Shown piece after piece: positions 9,979 through 20,038 of a stretch of 64,000 nucleotides of DNA (its first letter is position 1; each line of letters opens with the position of its first letter). The notes beneath the pieces were generated by a model. That model did not search any database, was not told where the DNA came from, and was given only the letters and a program-made list of their open reading frames with translations. The position numbers were made by a program, and so were the translations under genes. Origin of the DNA: Marsupella aquatica (lineage: Eukaryota > Marchantiophyta); assembly GCA_973895155.1 (NCBI GenBank), contig OZ316892.1, forward strand, positions 19,468,001 through 19,532,000, read 5' to 3'.

Positions 9979-12406
9979 TTAAAACGTTATCCGAGGCATA
10001 TTGTAAAGCTTCTTCTTTGGCCTAGCATCTACATTATCGCAATTTGGTGGAGGTATTGTCGGTCCATAAGGGCTTGGAGTCTTCAGTGAAGCGTATGTCT
10101 TAAAGGTGACATCTGCCTCTGGGGAAAATGGGAGAGTGGCACTAGGCGTTAGCACATGTTGACTAGGCTTAGCACTCAACAACGGTATTAATTTCACCTT
10201 CCTGCTAGAATCTACATCACACTTCTGTTTTTTCCGTGAATCCTCATCCTCAACCTTTGGTGACAACATGACCATCTTGGATGATCTGTCTTCACCACCG
10301 CAATCCTCAATAGCTGCATCCTCAACCGTGGAAGAAGGTGTTATAGAAGCCAAGCACCGCTCAACAATCTCTTGCAGATCCTGCTCCACAACAGTAGACC
10401 ATGTTCCATAAGAAGCAGTACACAGTGAACAGTGCTCAACATCCATTCGTAACCCATCCATCTCCAAAGATTGCAAATTCATCAATTGAAAGCCAACTAG
10501 CAATTAAAGTGCAGACCGATGTGGATACCTTTCCTTTGATTGAGACCATATTGTTCACCCTATCGCCTCTGGGCCAATTGCCTATAGTTCTTCCCATATA
10601 GGTCCTCCACTTCCATGGCCATTGGGTGATGCTCCAGGGCTATATGAGTGCCCTCTTTGTAGCCTTGCTCATCATCTAAACCCCAGGTTTGTAACCAGTC
10701 ATTACTGAAAATTGCCCCGTATGCCTTGCATTGTGGGCCGCCCGTACATGAATGAATATAAGTAAACAAACATGCAGGATGATATGTGTGCCCACAGGAT
10801 GCTGGGATCCAATTGTAGCAATGGTATCCATTGCAACAAATTGGACAACTTGATACAGAAACTCTGCTAAAACTTGTTTCAGTGGACGTAAGGGTATAAC
10901 ATGGCATCACTGCAGGACATGGATTGCATAAAACGTCTGCCACAATCGCAAGCTCTACTTCCTGATGCTTCAAATTAGATTCAATCTTTTGGCATTCTGC
11001 TGTTAACTTGTTAGATAAGTCAAACATCCGGGACATCATTTTAGGCACACTCTCGTCATACTCTTGTTTTCTCTGTAATCTTTCCTTCACACTATGCAAA
11101 TCCCGTCGGGTGGCTTCCAACAGGCTAGAAAGCTGGATGACTGTACTCTCGTGAGTTCTCAGCGTTGTCCCCATCAAGGCCAACAAGTCGTTGTTAACCT
11201 GCAATATCAACATTTCAAACAATCACATGTCTTGCCACAAGGTCCATCGCCTAAAGCCCACATTGAAGTCCACAACTGCAAACAAACGGGTTCTGAACAG
11301 AGAAAGGACATGATCCTAGCAAGATGAAGGAGGAAATCTCAAAGTACCTCTTCAATCGCCTCTCCTTCACCCTGCTTGTTGGATTCCAACTCAATGTCCG
11401 TTGTTAGTTCAAGATTCTACTGCAATTTCTTCTACATCAATTTTGTTGGAGATTTTATCTTCTTGAAGTCATAGTTCTCAATCTCTTGGTGTAATGAGCT
11501 CTCCACATCATCATGTCCCGACTGAATTACATTCAGTTTGTCCATGGTAGAATGGACCTTGTCGAACCTCTTGTTCACAGACACAAGTTGGCCCCTCATT
11601 TTAGATATCTTGGCTTCTATGGCAGATACCATAACGTTCTTCACTTTCAAGGGAATCTGTCTCTTCTCGGATGGACAAACACATAGAATAGGTGTGGGAG
11701 GAGGTACTGTCCTAACCTTAGTCAAGCTACAACTGCCAAGCTCCTTGGGCACGACACTTTTAGGGCTCTCAAAAAGTGCTAACTGTCCGTCACAGACGAC
11801 GGGTTTAGTCTCTGACGAAGACTTTGGAGCTGAATACAGTTGAGGCTTTCTAACACAAGGAGGGCCATCAGGCCTACCCTTCTCATCTCGTGACCACTGA
11901 GTTACCTGACCCTTCAGTTTTGTCGATGCATAAGCTGCCCAGTTTACCTTTCTATGAAGCACCCGCTTGGCATAGGCACCTTTGACAAATGTATGAGATA
12001 GAATTCCATTAACAGGCTTCTCATACCCGTCCACCACTTGAGACAGTGCTAAAATCTCATCAAGAGGAATACCCGTGCAAGTACTTAGCTTATAGCCATT
12101 CCTTGTTACCTCACCAAAGCATGCACTCAACTGTTCCTCGGTGAGATCTAAAATCTTGTGCGGAGTTTCACCCTCATTGGGGAGACCAAAGTTTGTAGCA
12201 AACCAGGCTGCATCCTTGCAGAACTCGGTCGGAGATCAAGTTACATCAGAGCTCTGGCCTTTCACTTTCTTAGCTGCTCTTGGCATTTGAGTTTTGGTGT
12301 TTTCCTTCGTGATGCCTGTCTCTGCTTTTGCCAGGACATTGGATACTGGCTGTATCGACTTGACATCCACCCCTCCATCAACTGTCAATGGAGAAGTGGT
12401 ATCCAT
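9979..12406 (-). pseudogene. Unrecognised multi-exon gene, coiled coil plus RING-like C-terminal region
   Basis: Three minus-strand blocks form one probable gene. Block 1 runs from an ATG at 12406 to about 11432 but has an in-frame TGA at 12238-12236; it includes DLTEEQLSACFGEVTRNG and a C-terminal helical stretch (KISKMRGQLVSVNKRFDKV). Block 2, 11210-10560, begins as a long coiled coil (SSLLEATRRDLHSVKERLQR) and ends in a cysteine/histidine cluster: CPIC, then ASCGHTYHPAC, then CTGGPQC. This is RING-like, although the last cysteine pair is spaced x5 rather than x2. Block 3, 10503-9979, is Ser/Pro/Lys-rich and ends with a basic tail. Introns between blocks are plausible but were not fixed. 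Function is unknown: a ubiquitin-ligase-like protein or an accessory gene of an unrecognised transposon are both possible. The stop suggests decay, unless it is spliced out. Confidence 0.5.
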
Positions 12407-12846
12407 CGAACTCTTCCTGAATAAACAAAAAAACTGTGACTAAACACTCAATAAGACCTCTGCCCACAATATGTAAAGGTATGCCTCACAGGATGGACTA
12501 AACTACACGGAACGATAGCCAGGAATATACATAAATTTGAAGTTTGAGCTATATTCTAGCCACGATAACAAAATTAAGTCTCCTCTGCTTTGCAACTCAC
12601 AGAGTAGTTTCCACTGAGCAGCAACCAGCTAGTAACGAGCAGTAATCCTCCACAGCAATTAAGTAGCTTGCAATCCGCCAATGCCCAGCAATCAACGATC
12701 CCCCAATGTGCATCAATCCACGATCCCCGATGCACAGCAATGACCAATCCCCCAATGCGCAACAATCAGCAACCCGTCAAGCAGCAATCCTCTATCAATT
12801 GGCAAATCCGCAATGCGCAAACCCCCATTACCACATACGTTCTGTG
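12407..12846. other. No gene; imperfect CAATCCxCxATGC repeats at 12,660-12,800
   Basis: This is upstream of the gene on the minus strand and could contain its promoter. Between 12660 and 12800 a loose repeat containing GCAATC/CGATCC/CCCAATGC recurs at about 20-30 bp. No clear promoter motif can be assigned. Confidence 0.45.
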
Positions 12847-13025
12847 GATAGAGCTCCGCCCAGGTGAAACTTGAGTGAGAAATGGGCGGATAGAGCTTCG
12901 CCCAGGTGAAACTTCAATGAGAAATGGACGGATAGGGCTCCGCCCGAGTGAAACAAACTGTGCAAGTGAGAAATGGGCGGATAGAGCTCCGCCCAAGTGA
13001 AACAAGTGCAAGTGAGAAATGGGCG
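12847..13025. repeat. 42-49-bp tandem repeat, four units
   Basis: Units begin with GATAGAGCTCCGCCC at 12847, 12889, 12931 and 12980, giving lengths 42, 42, 49 and 46. Each ends with GAGAAATGGGCG. The last two units have small insertions containing GTGCAAGTG. The repeat has long ORFs on both strands, but these are by-products of its period and base composition. Confidence 0.85.
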
Positions 13026-13928
13026 GCCCAAGCTTTCTGTGAGCGGGAAGTTTTGTGGACAGTACAACTCTCACGTTGGCCGCACTTCTCTTCTCAAGGG
13101 ATTCAAATTGGCAGAGAACTTCGCGCATTTGGAGTCCTCATAATGTCCTGGCCCCACCAATGTCGTTATTAAGTCTTAAGTATGTTTTGTCTCAAAGTGA
13201 GTTCAAAACGTCTTCGGCGGCTCAAGATCCTTGTCATCTCAACCATTCATGTGCCAAGGATTGCGAGGACTGCCATCCCAGAATTCCAGTCCTTTTTGCA
13301 CATTTTGGTACCCCTCAATCATGGTTTCCACCTTTTGCAAGTGATCACACAATGGCCCAAAAACCCCACTTATACCTACAAATAAACACTCCAAACAACT
13401 TATACCTACAAATGAACACTCTAAACAATGTTTGCTACCGGCCTTACGTCCAACTTTTGTTCTCGGAAGTTTAATTTGTTTTGCTCACTCTGTTGCAGTG
13501 GTGGCCACATACTAACCAAATCACTTCAAATTTTTAGTTCAAAATATCTACCACGGCTTGATCGCACCTACCTCTCCTACTAGAAGTAAAGCATATAAGA
13601 CACTAAAATCAACAATCCCCTTGCAAGCAAGGGCACCTATAATTTAGGAAACCTTTGTCAAAATGTGTGTTAGGTTTATTTCACGCAAAACAAACCCAGC
13701 CGAGTGAATTGCGCTGGGATATATTGTCACATATTGACTGATGGCACCATCATCATATATACAGCCTAAGTCTTCTCGAACTGTCTACAAGCTTCCTTGG
13801 CAGCTTCCGTCCAATCCTACGCAGGTTTGTACTAAGCTTCAGCTATTAATCTATTTTAGAGCAGTCCCCGGGCCTCAGAAGGGGGGGGCTACCCGGTTCC
13901 CTGCCCTCTGATGGCTGAGTACGTGAAT
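13026..13928. other. No gene seen
   Basis: Short ORFs here overlap the tandem repeat and show no recognisable domain. A small direct repeat (ACTTATACCTACAAATRAAC at about 13368 and 13398) and a G-tract at 13881-13888 are the only structures noticed. Confidence 0.4.
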
Positions 13929-14429
13929 TCATCTCCCTGAACGCGGAGAGGTCGGCGAAGAGCAGCTACACTGGTACTCTTCATCTCCGGCCCCGGAACG
14001 CGCAGAGGTCGGCGGACAGCAGCTCTTCCGTTCCTCATCCTCCTCTCTTATCAACTCGGGTATACCTTCAAAATCTTTTCTCTTTAACCCGCAAGTGCCC
14101 TTAAGATCAAAAATGAAGGATGGCAGTCTAACTAGGGCCTCCCAAATGGTCAAGACCTTAGTTCCATTGAAGTAAAGCTCCTTCACAAAAAACTCGTCAC
14201 TGATACGTCCATCAATGGGCAAGGTAAGGTCAGTGACACAATGACGCCCCGCGATGCGCCTAATGTGCCTAGCAAACCTCTGTTCCTGAGCGGCCTTCAC
14301 CGGGTTGAGGTCCGAATAGCTGTACGCGAATTGGAGACCGCAACGAACAAAAGTTACCCAAAATGCGTAAGCTGTACCTGCCATAGTTCTCTGGGGAGAT
14401 CTGATCGCAATTTTTCTCAGAATTACCAA
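13929..14429 (-). CDS. Hypothetical protein, possible exon
   Basis: An open frame of 166 residues contains an internal segment, DLTLPIDGRISDEFFVKELY followed by LTIWEALVRLPSFIFDLKG, that looks protein-like, with an acidic RELIREEDEE-type stretch after it. The C-terminal part is a duplicated PTSARSG/PTSPRSG motif created by a roughly 58-bp DNA duplication (about 13935-14020), so the end may be an artefact. I do not recognise the family. It could be an exon of a larger gene or a transposon fragment. Confidence 0.25.
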   Translation of the reverse strand: MVILRKIAIRSPQRTMAGTAYAFWVTFVRCGLQFAYSYSDLNPVKAAQEQRFARHIRRIAGRHCVTDLTLPIDGRISDEFFVKELYFNGTKVLTIWEALVRLPSFIFDLKGTCGLKRKDFEGIPELIREEDEERKSCCPPTSARSGAGDEEYQCSCSSPTSPRSGR

Positions 14430-14561
14430 TGAGTCCGCTGAGCAGGGCTGGCCTTCTGGTGTACCTGCTTTTCACCTCGACTGTCAAGCTAGCAGAGCAG
14501 TCACGTACTAAGTACTGCAAAGGGATCCACAAGGTTGCGAGGGGGCCTTCAGGATAACAAG

Positions 14562-15925
14562 GAGTGCCAAGAGAATTCTTGGGTGTAGTTGATCGAGAGT
14601 ATAAGGAAGGGTTGGTAGCAGGATAGTCTTAAGTAGGCGCCAAGCAAGGAGTCCCAGTTGATGAATGACATATGGTTCTAGCTTGTTGTTCCGATCCTGG
14701 TCAGTTGATCATGTTTCAAAAGATAATTTGGTGTCCACTACTTGCGCATGGATAGAGACAAGATCCATGGCTTGCCTGTAGACACGTGATCTGCAGACTA
14801 GTTGGATGCATGCATGAGAGCTTATATACAAGAGCTAGCTAGTTGCAGCTGACTAGGGACGGGAGTTTCGATCAGTTGCATGGAGAAAAAGGATAATATG
14901 CCAGCATTGATCATAATGTTCCTGAGCTGGTCAGGACTCTAGACAAACAATACAGATCAAGTTTCTTCTCTGTCAGTCCACAAAGGACCAATACAGGTCT
15001 GCAAAGAGGTGATTCCAATTAATTGACTTTCATTTTAGTCTAAGAAAGTCGTCTACCTCTGAATACAAAGGACTGGATCGGGAATATTACAATCAATGCT
15101 GGTCATCCTTCTTCCCCGACTAGTAAAGGCTCCCATCCCTAGTCAGTAGCAACTAGTTCTGGTAACCTCTGTACGTTTCACTAGTCTGGTCACTTGTCCA
15201 CAAACTAGCCATGGATGTTCGTCATCTCTATCCGCATGCAAGTGGTGGACACAAACGTTTCTCTGCTACATTATCATTGATCGACTGACCACGAACAACA
15301 ATAAGGATGTCATTGATCATTTAGGGAGTCCAATCCTTGCTTGGCACCTATTTCAGACAATATATCAGCTTCCAAGTATTGCTCATTATTTCAAACTACA
15401 CCGAGAACTCCTTCTCAAACGCCTCTTCAAACGCTCTCGCAGGCTAGTGGATCCCTTCTTAGCACTTACTACGTAACTGGCCTCAAAGCTTGCTGTAGTG
15501 TGTATGGAAGCTCCTAGTTATACACTCGATCCACGGTGTATATTCATATTTATTTTATTCTTGTTCTCTCCATCCGGAAGAGAGGCTAGAAACAATGGCC
15601 CGTACCAAGCAGACTGCTCGTAAATCTACAGGGCTCGGAAACAGCTTGTCACCAAGGCCCTGCGCATGAATGCATGCTTTCAACTCAACTTCAGCCAGGC
15701 TATATAGGACTGAAGAGGTCTCACCGATACAGGCCTGGAATGGCGGCACTTTGCGAGATCCAGAAATACCAAAAGGCACAGATCATCTCATCCGCAAGCT
15801 TCCCTTCCAGAGGCTGGTTCGCGAAATAGCTCAGGACTTCAAGACCGACGTTGGCTTCCAGCTAGAGCCACGCTGTTCTTGCCATTCATTAGGCGTCAGA
15901 GGCATATTTGGTTGGTATCTTTGAG
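14562..15925 (+). repeat. Duplicated block H3-A (paralogue of 20,039-21,495)
   Basis: From GAGTGCCAAGAGAATTCTTG onward this block matches 20,039-21,495 in the same orientation, with scattered substitutions and small indels. It carries about 1 kb of sequence upstream of a histone H3 pseudogene plus most of that pseudogene. Block A breaks off within the H3 sequence (about 15,900), while block B keeps the H3 3-prime end. Confidence 0.85.
15595..15925 (+). pseudogene. Histone H3 pseudogene, truncated
   Basis: The ATG at 15595 opens with [13 protein letters not shown], the H3 N-terminal tail including K4 and K9. A deletion in the GKAPRKQL region then shifts the frame. Later the H3 alpha-N/alpha-1 region reappears as [20 protein letters not shown] (15784-15843). 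After the alpha-2 region begins, the sequence diverges near 15,890-15,925 and the C-terminal half of the fold is lost. No introns are visible. Canonical H3 is a 135-residue nucleosome core protein; this copy cannot make it. Compared with block B it keeps the start codon but loses the end. Confidence 0.85.
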
Positions 15926-16485
15926 GCCCTGGCCCTCACTCCTAATAAATTAAAAGAACCCCGGCCCCCTGAGATCAAGGCCCCCCTCCACCCCCAATTG
16001 CCACTTGTTAGAATTTTTTTCTCTTTTAATATTTTCCTTGTTAGTTAGAAAATTATTTCTGTTTTCACTGAATAATTTTAGCCTTTTAATTTGATTCTTA
16101 TAATGCAATGATAAAATGAATTTTAAATATCCTTAATACATAGTGCGGAGTCAGACCACCAGCTGCGGACGATGGCAGAGATTTCATGAGCTGAAACAAG
16201 AAGTTGTGGAGATGGCCGCCTAGAGTTAGAATGAACGACCAAAGCGAGAGGGAGAGGCAGCAAAATCGAGGGAGACACCCCAGACTCCAAATGAGACGGG
16301 AGAAGAATCAGGCACGGAACGAGCCCGGCAACGAGCCGGGGTCTGGGTGCAAGAGTAAGCGCGATTGCAGAGCCAGGCATGAGCGGAGGACAAATGCAGG
16401 ACAGAGCCCAGGACAGAGCGGGGATGCGTAGCCGAGAAAACCTTGCCCTAAACACGGGAGGTTTGTGGAAGTGAAAGTGTACTTC
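15926..16485. other. No gene seen
   Basis: A short A/T-rich stretch (16,010-16,130) separates the truncated H3 block from G/A-rich sequence at 16,200-16,430. The long minus-strand ORF over the latter has biased, low-complexity composition and no domain I recognise. Confidence 0.4.
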
Positions 16486-16574
16486 CGTCATTGGCTTATC
16501 CAATTAAGAAATGTACCTTCCAAAAGTTACGGAAAAGTAAGGGGTACATATCTTAATTGGATAAGCAAATGACG
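16486..16574. repeat. Foldback hairpin, 32-bp arms, 25-base loop
   Basis: Arms 16486-16517 and 16543-16574 are inverted copies of each other with 30 of 32 bases paired. The arm core is GGATAAG...TCTTAATTGG in the right copy. It is just outside the left edge of the duplicated block that starts at 16622. It could be a small foldback MITE remnant or a small-RNA precursor; no target duplication was clear. Confidence 0.75.
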
Positions 16575-16621
16575 AACCCCCCCAGAGGGAGAATGTGTCA
16601 AACTCACTGTTGTCATAAGAA

Positions 16622-18082
16622 GGGGCATAAGAACTTGGGAAACATCTGAAGAAAATGGGCTTCAAATAATGTTGCAAGTATACTGTTTTCCTGCAGTACC
16701 CTTTGGGCCCTAGCTTGGCTTCTTGCCAGGAATGATATTTAGGGTAAATTTGTCAAGTCCCCCTCCATAAGAAATCAAATGTATCCTTATGTGTGACTTT
16801 TACCACGTTTGATGTTGACGTTCTTAACTTCTCCTTACACAAAAGACAACCATAGAGGATCAATTTGGGCTACAAAATAGTGTACATGAGTACTAAATGC
16901 CTAATCATGCATATATCATAACCTAGCACAGTAGGGGATTCCCCTACAATAAGCAATATAGTTACTTTCCTCTTGAAAGTCCCCAAAGGCATATAAGTAA
17001 TTCTTCTATGTAGCATGTTGCGAAATTTCCATGGTGGCAGCATTATAGGGGTTTCCACTTTAACTCAAAACTCACTTTAACATTTACTAGTACATCATCA
17101 AAGAAGTATGAGAATGCGCTTTCTCATACTTCTTTGATGGGAGAAACCTCAACAAAATGGGAGAATATTCCACATGGGAAGGTGGTAGATCCACTGGCCC
17201 CCACCATTATTAATAATGGGCTGGACATGAATGGATGAAAGGTGCAAAAAACCTGATTTGAGATTGATTTTTATAATTCGTTTAAAAGTATGAAGGGTTG
17301 GTTTTATTCAACAGACCCTTTCTAACTAATATAGGCTAATATAAATGTCAACCAAGTACATTAATATGCTTCAAGAGGTTATGTAATATGGATAGGATAA
17401 TCTTATGTGGCCACCCTTTATTGGAACTTGTGTATATGAATATAATAATGCCTGCATCTATGATTCAGAGTAGTTAAGAACTTTGGGGCTGCCCTGGGAT
17501 TCAAAAATGCCCAAAGTTGAAGTTTAGGGTTAAGGGTCACAAACACAAAATTGTATGTATCCCAAACCCTCCCAAACACTCCCATCACTTTTGGAACCTT
17601 TTAGCACAGTGATGATTTTATAACTTAAAATAAGTTTTCAAGGCTTTCGTAAATGATATAAAATGTGAAATTATCATATCTCAAAGTTACAAATTTATTT
17701 TCCAAAATTAAGTTTTTAAAAATAACAACACAAATTTTTATAGTTTCCCAAAAATAATTAACGGTACTAGGGAGGGTTACAAAGGCTTGGGGTAGATCAG
17801 GCTTGTGGATATCTCCTCCGGCAATCCTTTCAAACCTGGTCTCACCAAATAAACCCAGCCATTTCAGCAGTCAAAAAAAGTTGATCAAGCCCCTTGATAG
17901 AATAAACTAAAATATAGGCGGCCAGTGTGGATGCTACTTATTTCAAGCCAAGAGTTGCATGCATGAGAAATTCATAACATACACTTGATCCTCTTTGATC
18001 ATTCAGTAACATATGCATGAACATGAGTGGTACCGCCGAGTACAATATTACTCTAATATTCCAAAACAGCTGAGATGTAGGC
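16622..18082 (+). repeat. Left part of segmental duplication, copy 1 (paralogue of 51,853-52,606)
   Basis: Starting at GGGCATAAGAA, the sequence matches 51,853 onward (for example the shared CCCTTTGGGCCCTAGCTTGG and CCAGGAATGATATTTAGGGT). Large indels distinguish the copies: copy 1 has extra DNA at about 17,160-18,045, while copy 2 has extra at about 52,090-52,200. The match resumes at ACAGCTGAGATGTAGGCG (ends 18083 here, 52606 there). No gene is seen in the block. Confidence 0.8.
17096..17139. repeat. Perfect 19-bp inverted repeat, 6-base loop
   Basis: CATCAAAGAAGTATGAGAA (17096-17114) is the exact reverse complement of 17121-17139, across the loop TGCGCT. In the paralogous copy (about 52,455-52,495) only the right-hand arm is present, with one base changed, so the left arm appears to be new in this copy. 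Confidence 0.9.
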
Positions 18083-20038
18083 GCAATAGAGAAATCAGTC
18101 ACATTGGAATCAAACAACGCAACAAGACCATTCCATTGCGAGAGAAATTGCTGAGATTGAATTCAAAATTGTGCAACAATGAAATTTATTTTTGGGGATT
18201 TGATGTTCCTGCACAGTCGATCTAATTGTGTATCCCCATCCTATGACAAATCTCCTGAAGATAGAACAGAGCTTCCTAATCGTGTTCGACTTAGGCTAAA
18301 ATCTACAAGGTGCCTACTCGCAATTTGAAGGTCTGAACCCCTTGCGCCATCTCTTTCCGAGGCCGGCCTCCAAGGAGCAGGTAGCCACCAGAACAATAAA
18401 CAAAAGCGGCTTCACCTTCTAGCCTTCAAATCTGCAGAGGAACATGTACATTCAGTAAATTCAAAACCAAATTCAGCAACTTCATTTGCTTCGCTTACAG
18501 AAAGCTTCCATTGAAGAAGTAGCAACCAACTCAGAGTCCTGTGGACCGTGCGAGACTAAACGGAGATGCAATGACGAAGAACAAGCTAGACTTGAAAGCT
18601 GAATATCTCCTCCGTACCTGTCATGAATTGCGCGGCTTACTGTCCGGTCTTCTTCACGATGAACGACACCACTTGCACCTGCTTCACGTTGTCGAAGCCG
18701 ATGACGCGGATAAATGAGTTGGGGCATTCCTTCTTGCAGTTGACGACCTCTGACAGGACCTGGCCAGAGTCCTTGGCTCCGAAAAGGGGCAACTCCACAT
18801 GCTTCAGTACCTCCCATCATAGTATCCGGGCATCTTACTCGCGGTTTGGGATACGACACCGTTCTTGTCGAACTCAATCGCGGGGATCCATCCATTTACC
18901 AACAGGTAAGCAATCTGCTTCTCGATCTCCTCGTCGGACAGGGGAGGCAAGTAAGAGAGGGTCTCAAACTTAGTGTTGGTGTCCGGGTTCACGACCTGCA
19001 CAATGAAAGGCCAACGTCAATAACCTTCACTCCAAGGAATCCTGTCATCTTCAAATCCGACCTGTTAATCTCTCAAGGTTTCCTTGCTCACCTTGAGGAA
19101 ACCCACCCGTGTAGGACAAGGGACATGAAGACAACTGGCGAACCTTGCGGAATTGACTGAGGTGACCTCATCCCGACAGACCACATCATTCGGAACAGAA
19201 CTATACCAATGCAGCGCACAGCATTTGCTCCAAGAGCTTGTAGAACCACTTAACGGAAAACCGAGACAACGAGCGACACTAAAAATGTACTAGAGGGACG
19301 ACTGGCACTAGCTGCGGTACCAGAAATCGACCTACTAAGCCTTTCCACGCAGACGAACACCAACTTCACCATTCAGAAAACAACCAACAGAACATGAAGG
19401 AAAGCAATGCGCTTCAGAAGAATTCATGCACGACATATACACATCGCCAATCAGTAGACAAACACTCCAAATTGAAGCAAAGAAGTAAGAAACAGCAGGC
19501 GAGCAGCTGAAACTCACATTGAACGCATTGACACGGCTGCCATTACTGACGGTCTTGCTCTTCAGAGACGGGGCGATGCGGCTCTTCAAAGCAGGAGCGA
19601 GGAGCTGAGCGAGGGCGCTGGTCGAGGTCGAGGCCGTGGTCGCAATGCTGAGGGCAGTGGTGGGCGCTGCGCAGGCGGCAACAGTCATGGAAGCCATAGG
19701 TGCTACTGCGAAGAATAGGTGCGGGCTTTGTCGGAGGGAGGTTTCCGAATGAGAAGAAGAGTCGTGACGAAGGGGACTGAAGGAGAGACTACCGTAGTGA
19801 ATTTCAAGGGCATCTTGGGAATCGCCGAGCTCTGTCCCATCCGCCCCTTGGCATTGTCCTCTTTACTTATTTACTGTAACATACGCCCTTTTCGCGGGGT
19901 CCCGGCCAATCTTTCCACCCAGTCAGCGTATACCCCCGTTCGCCCAGACCGCCCCCTTCGGAGCCGACCGACCCTAACGTATGAGTAGTGTTTCGCAACC
20001 ACAGACAAGCCCCACAACTCGAATTCGACGGTTGCCAA
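18083..20038 (+). repeat. rbcS duplication block, copy 1 (paralogue of 57,194-59,159)
   Basis: The match begins at CAATAGAGAAATCAGTCAC and ends at CGGTTGCCA (20038). The two blocks are nearly collinear (1,956 and 1,966 bp). They include the whole rbcS gene, about 340 bp upstream of its ATG and about 550 bp past its stop. At the right edge the sequence switches directly into duplicated block H3-B. Confidence 0.9.
18637..19697 (-). pseudogene. rbcS: Rubisco small subunit (rbcS) pseudogene
   Basis: Exon 1 (19697-19518) encodes an intact 60-residue transit peptide ending GSRVNAFN, followed by a GTGAGT donor. Exon 2 starts at 18995 after TTGTGCAG and reads normally through [27 protein letters not shown] and PGYYDGRY. 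The next codon, Trp in the intact copy, is TGA (18806-18804). About 12 bases further on, one T is missing (near 18793) relative to copy 2, which shifts the frame. A Pro-to-Thr change is also present near the stop (KKTGQ versus KKPGQ). A truncated protein would lose the second half of the subunit, so it could not assemble. Promoter-proximal DNA and UTRs are preserved, which suggests recent inactivation. Confidence 0.92.

Noticed and set aside
16123-16503. Minus-strand ORF of 126 residues
   Set aside because: Low-complexity Leu/Pro/Ser translation of a purine-rich stretch, with no family match.
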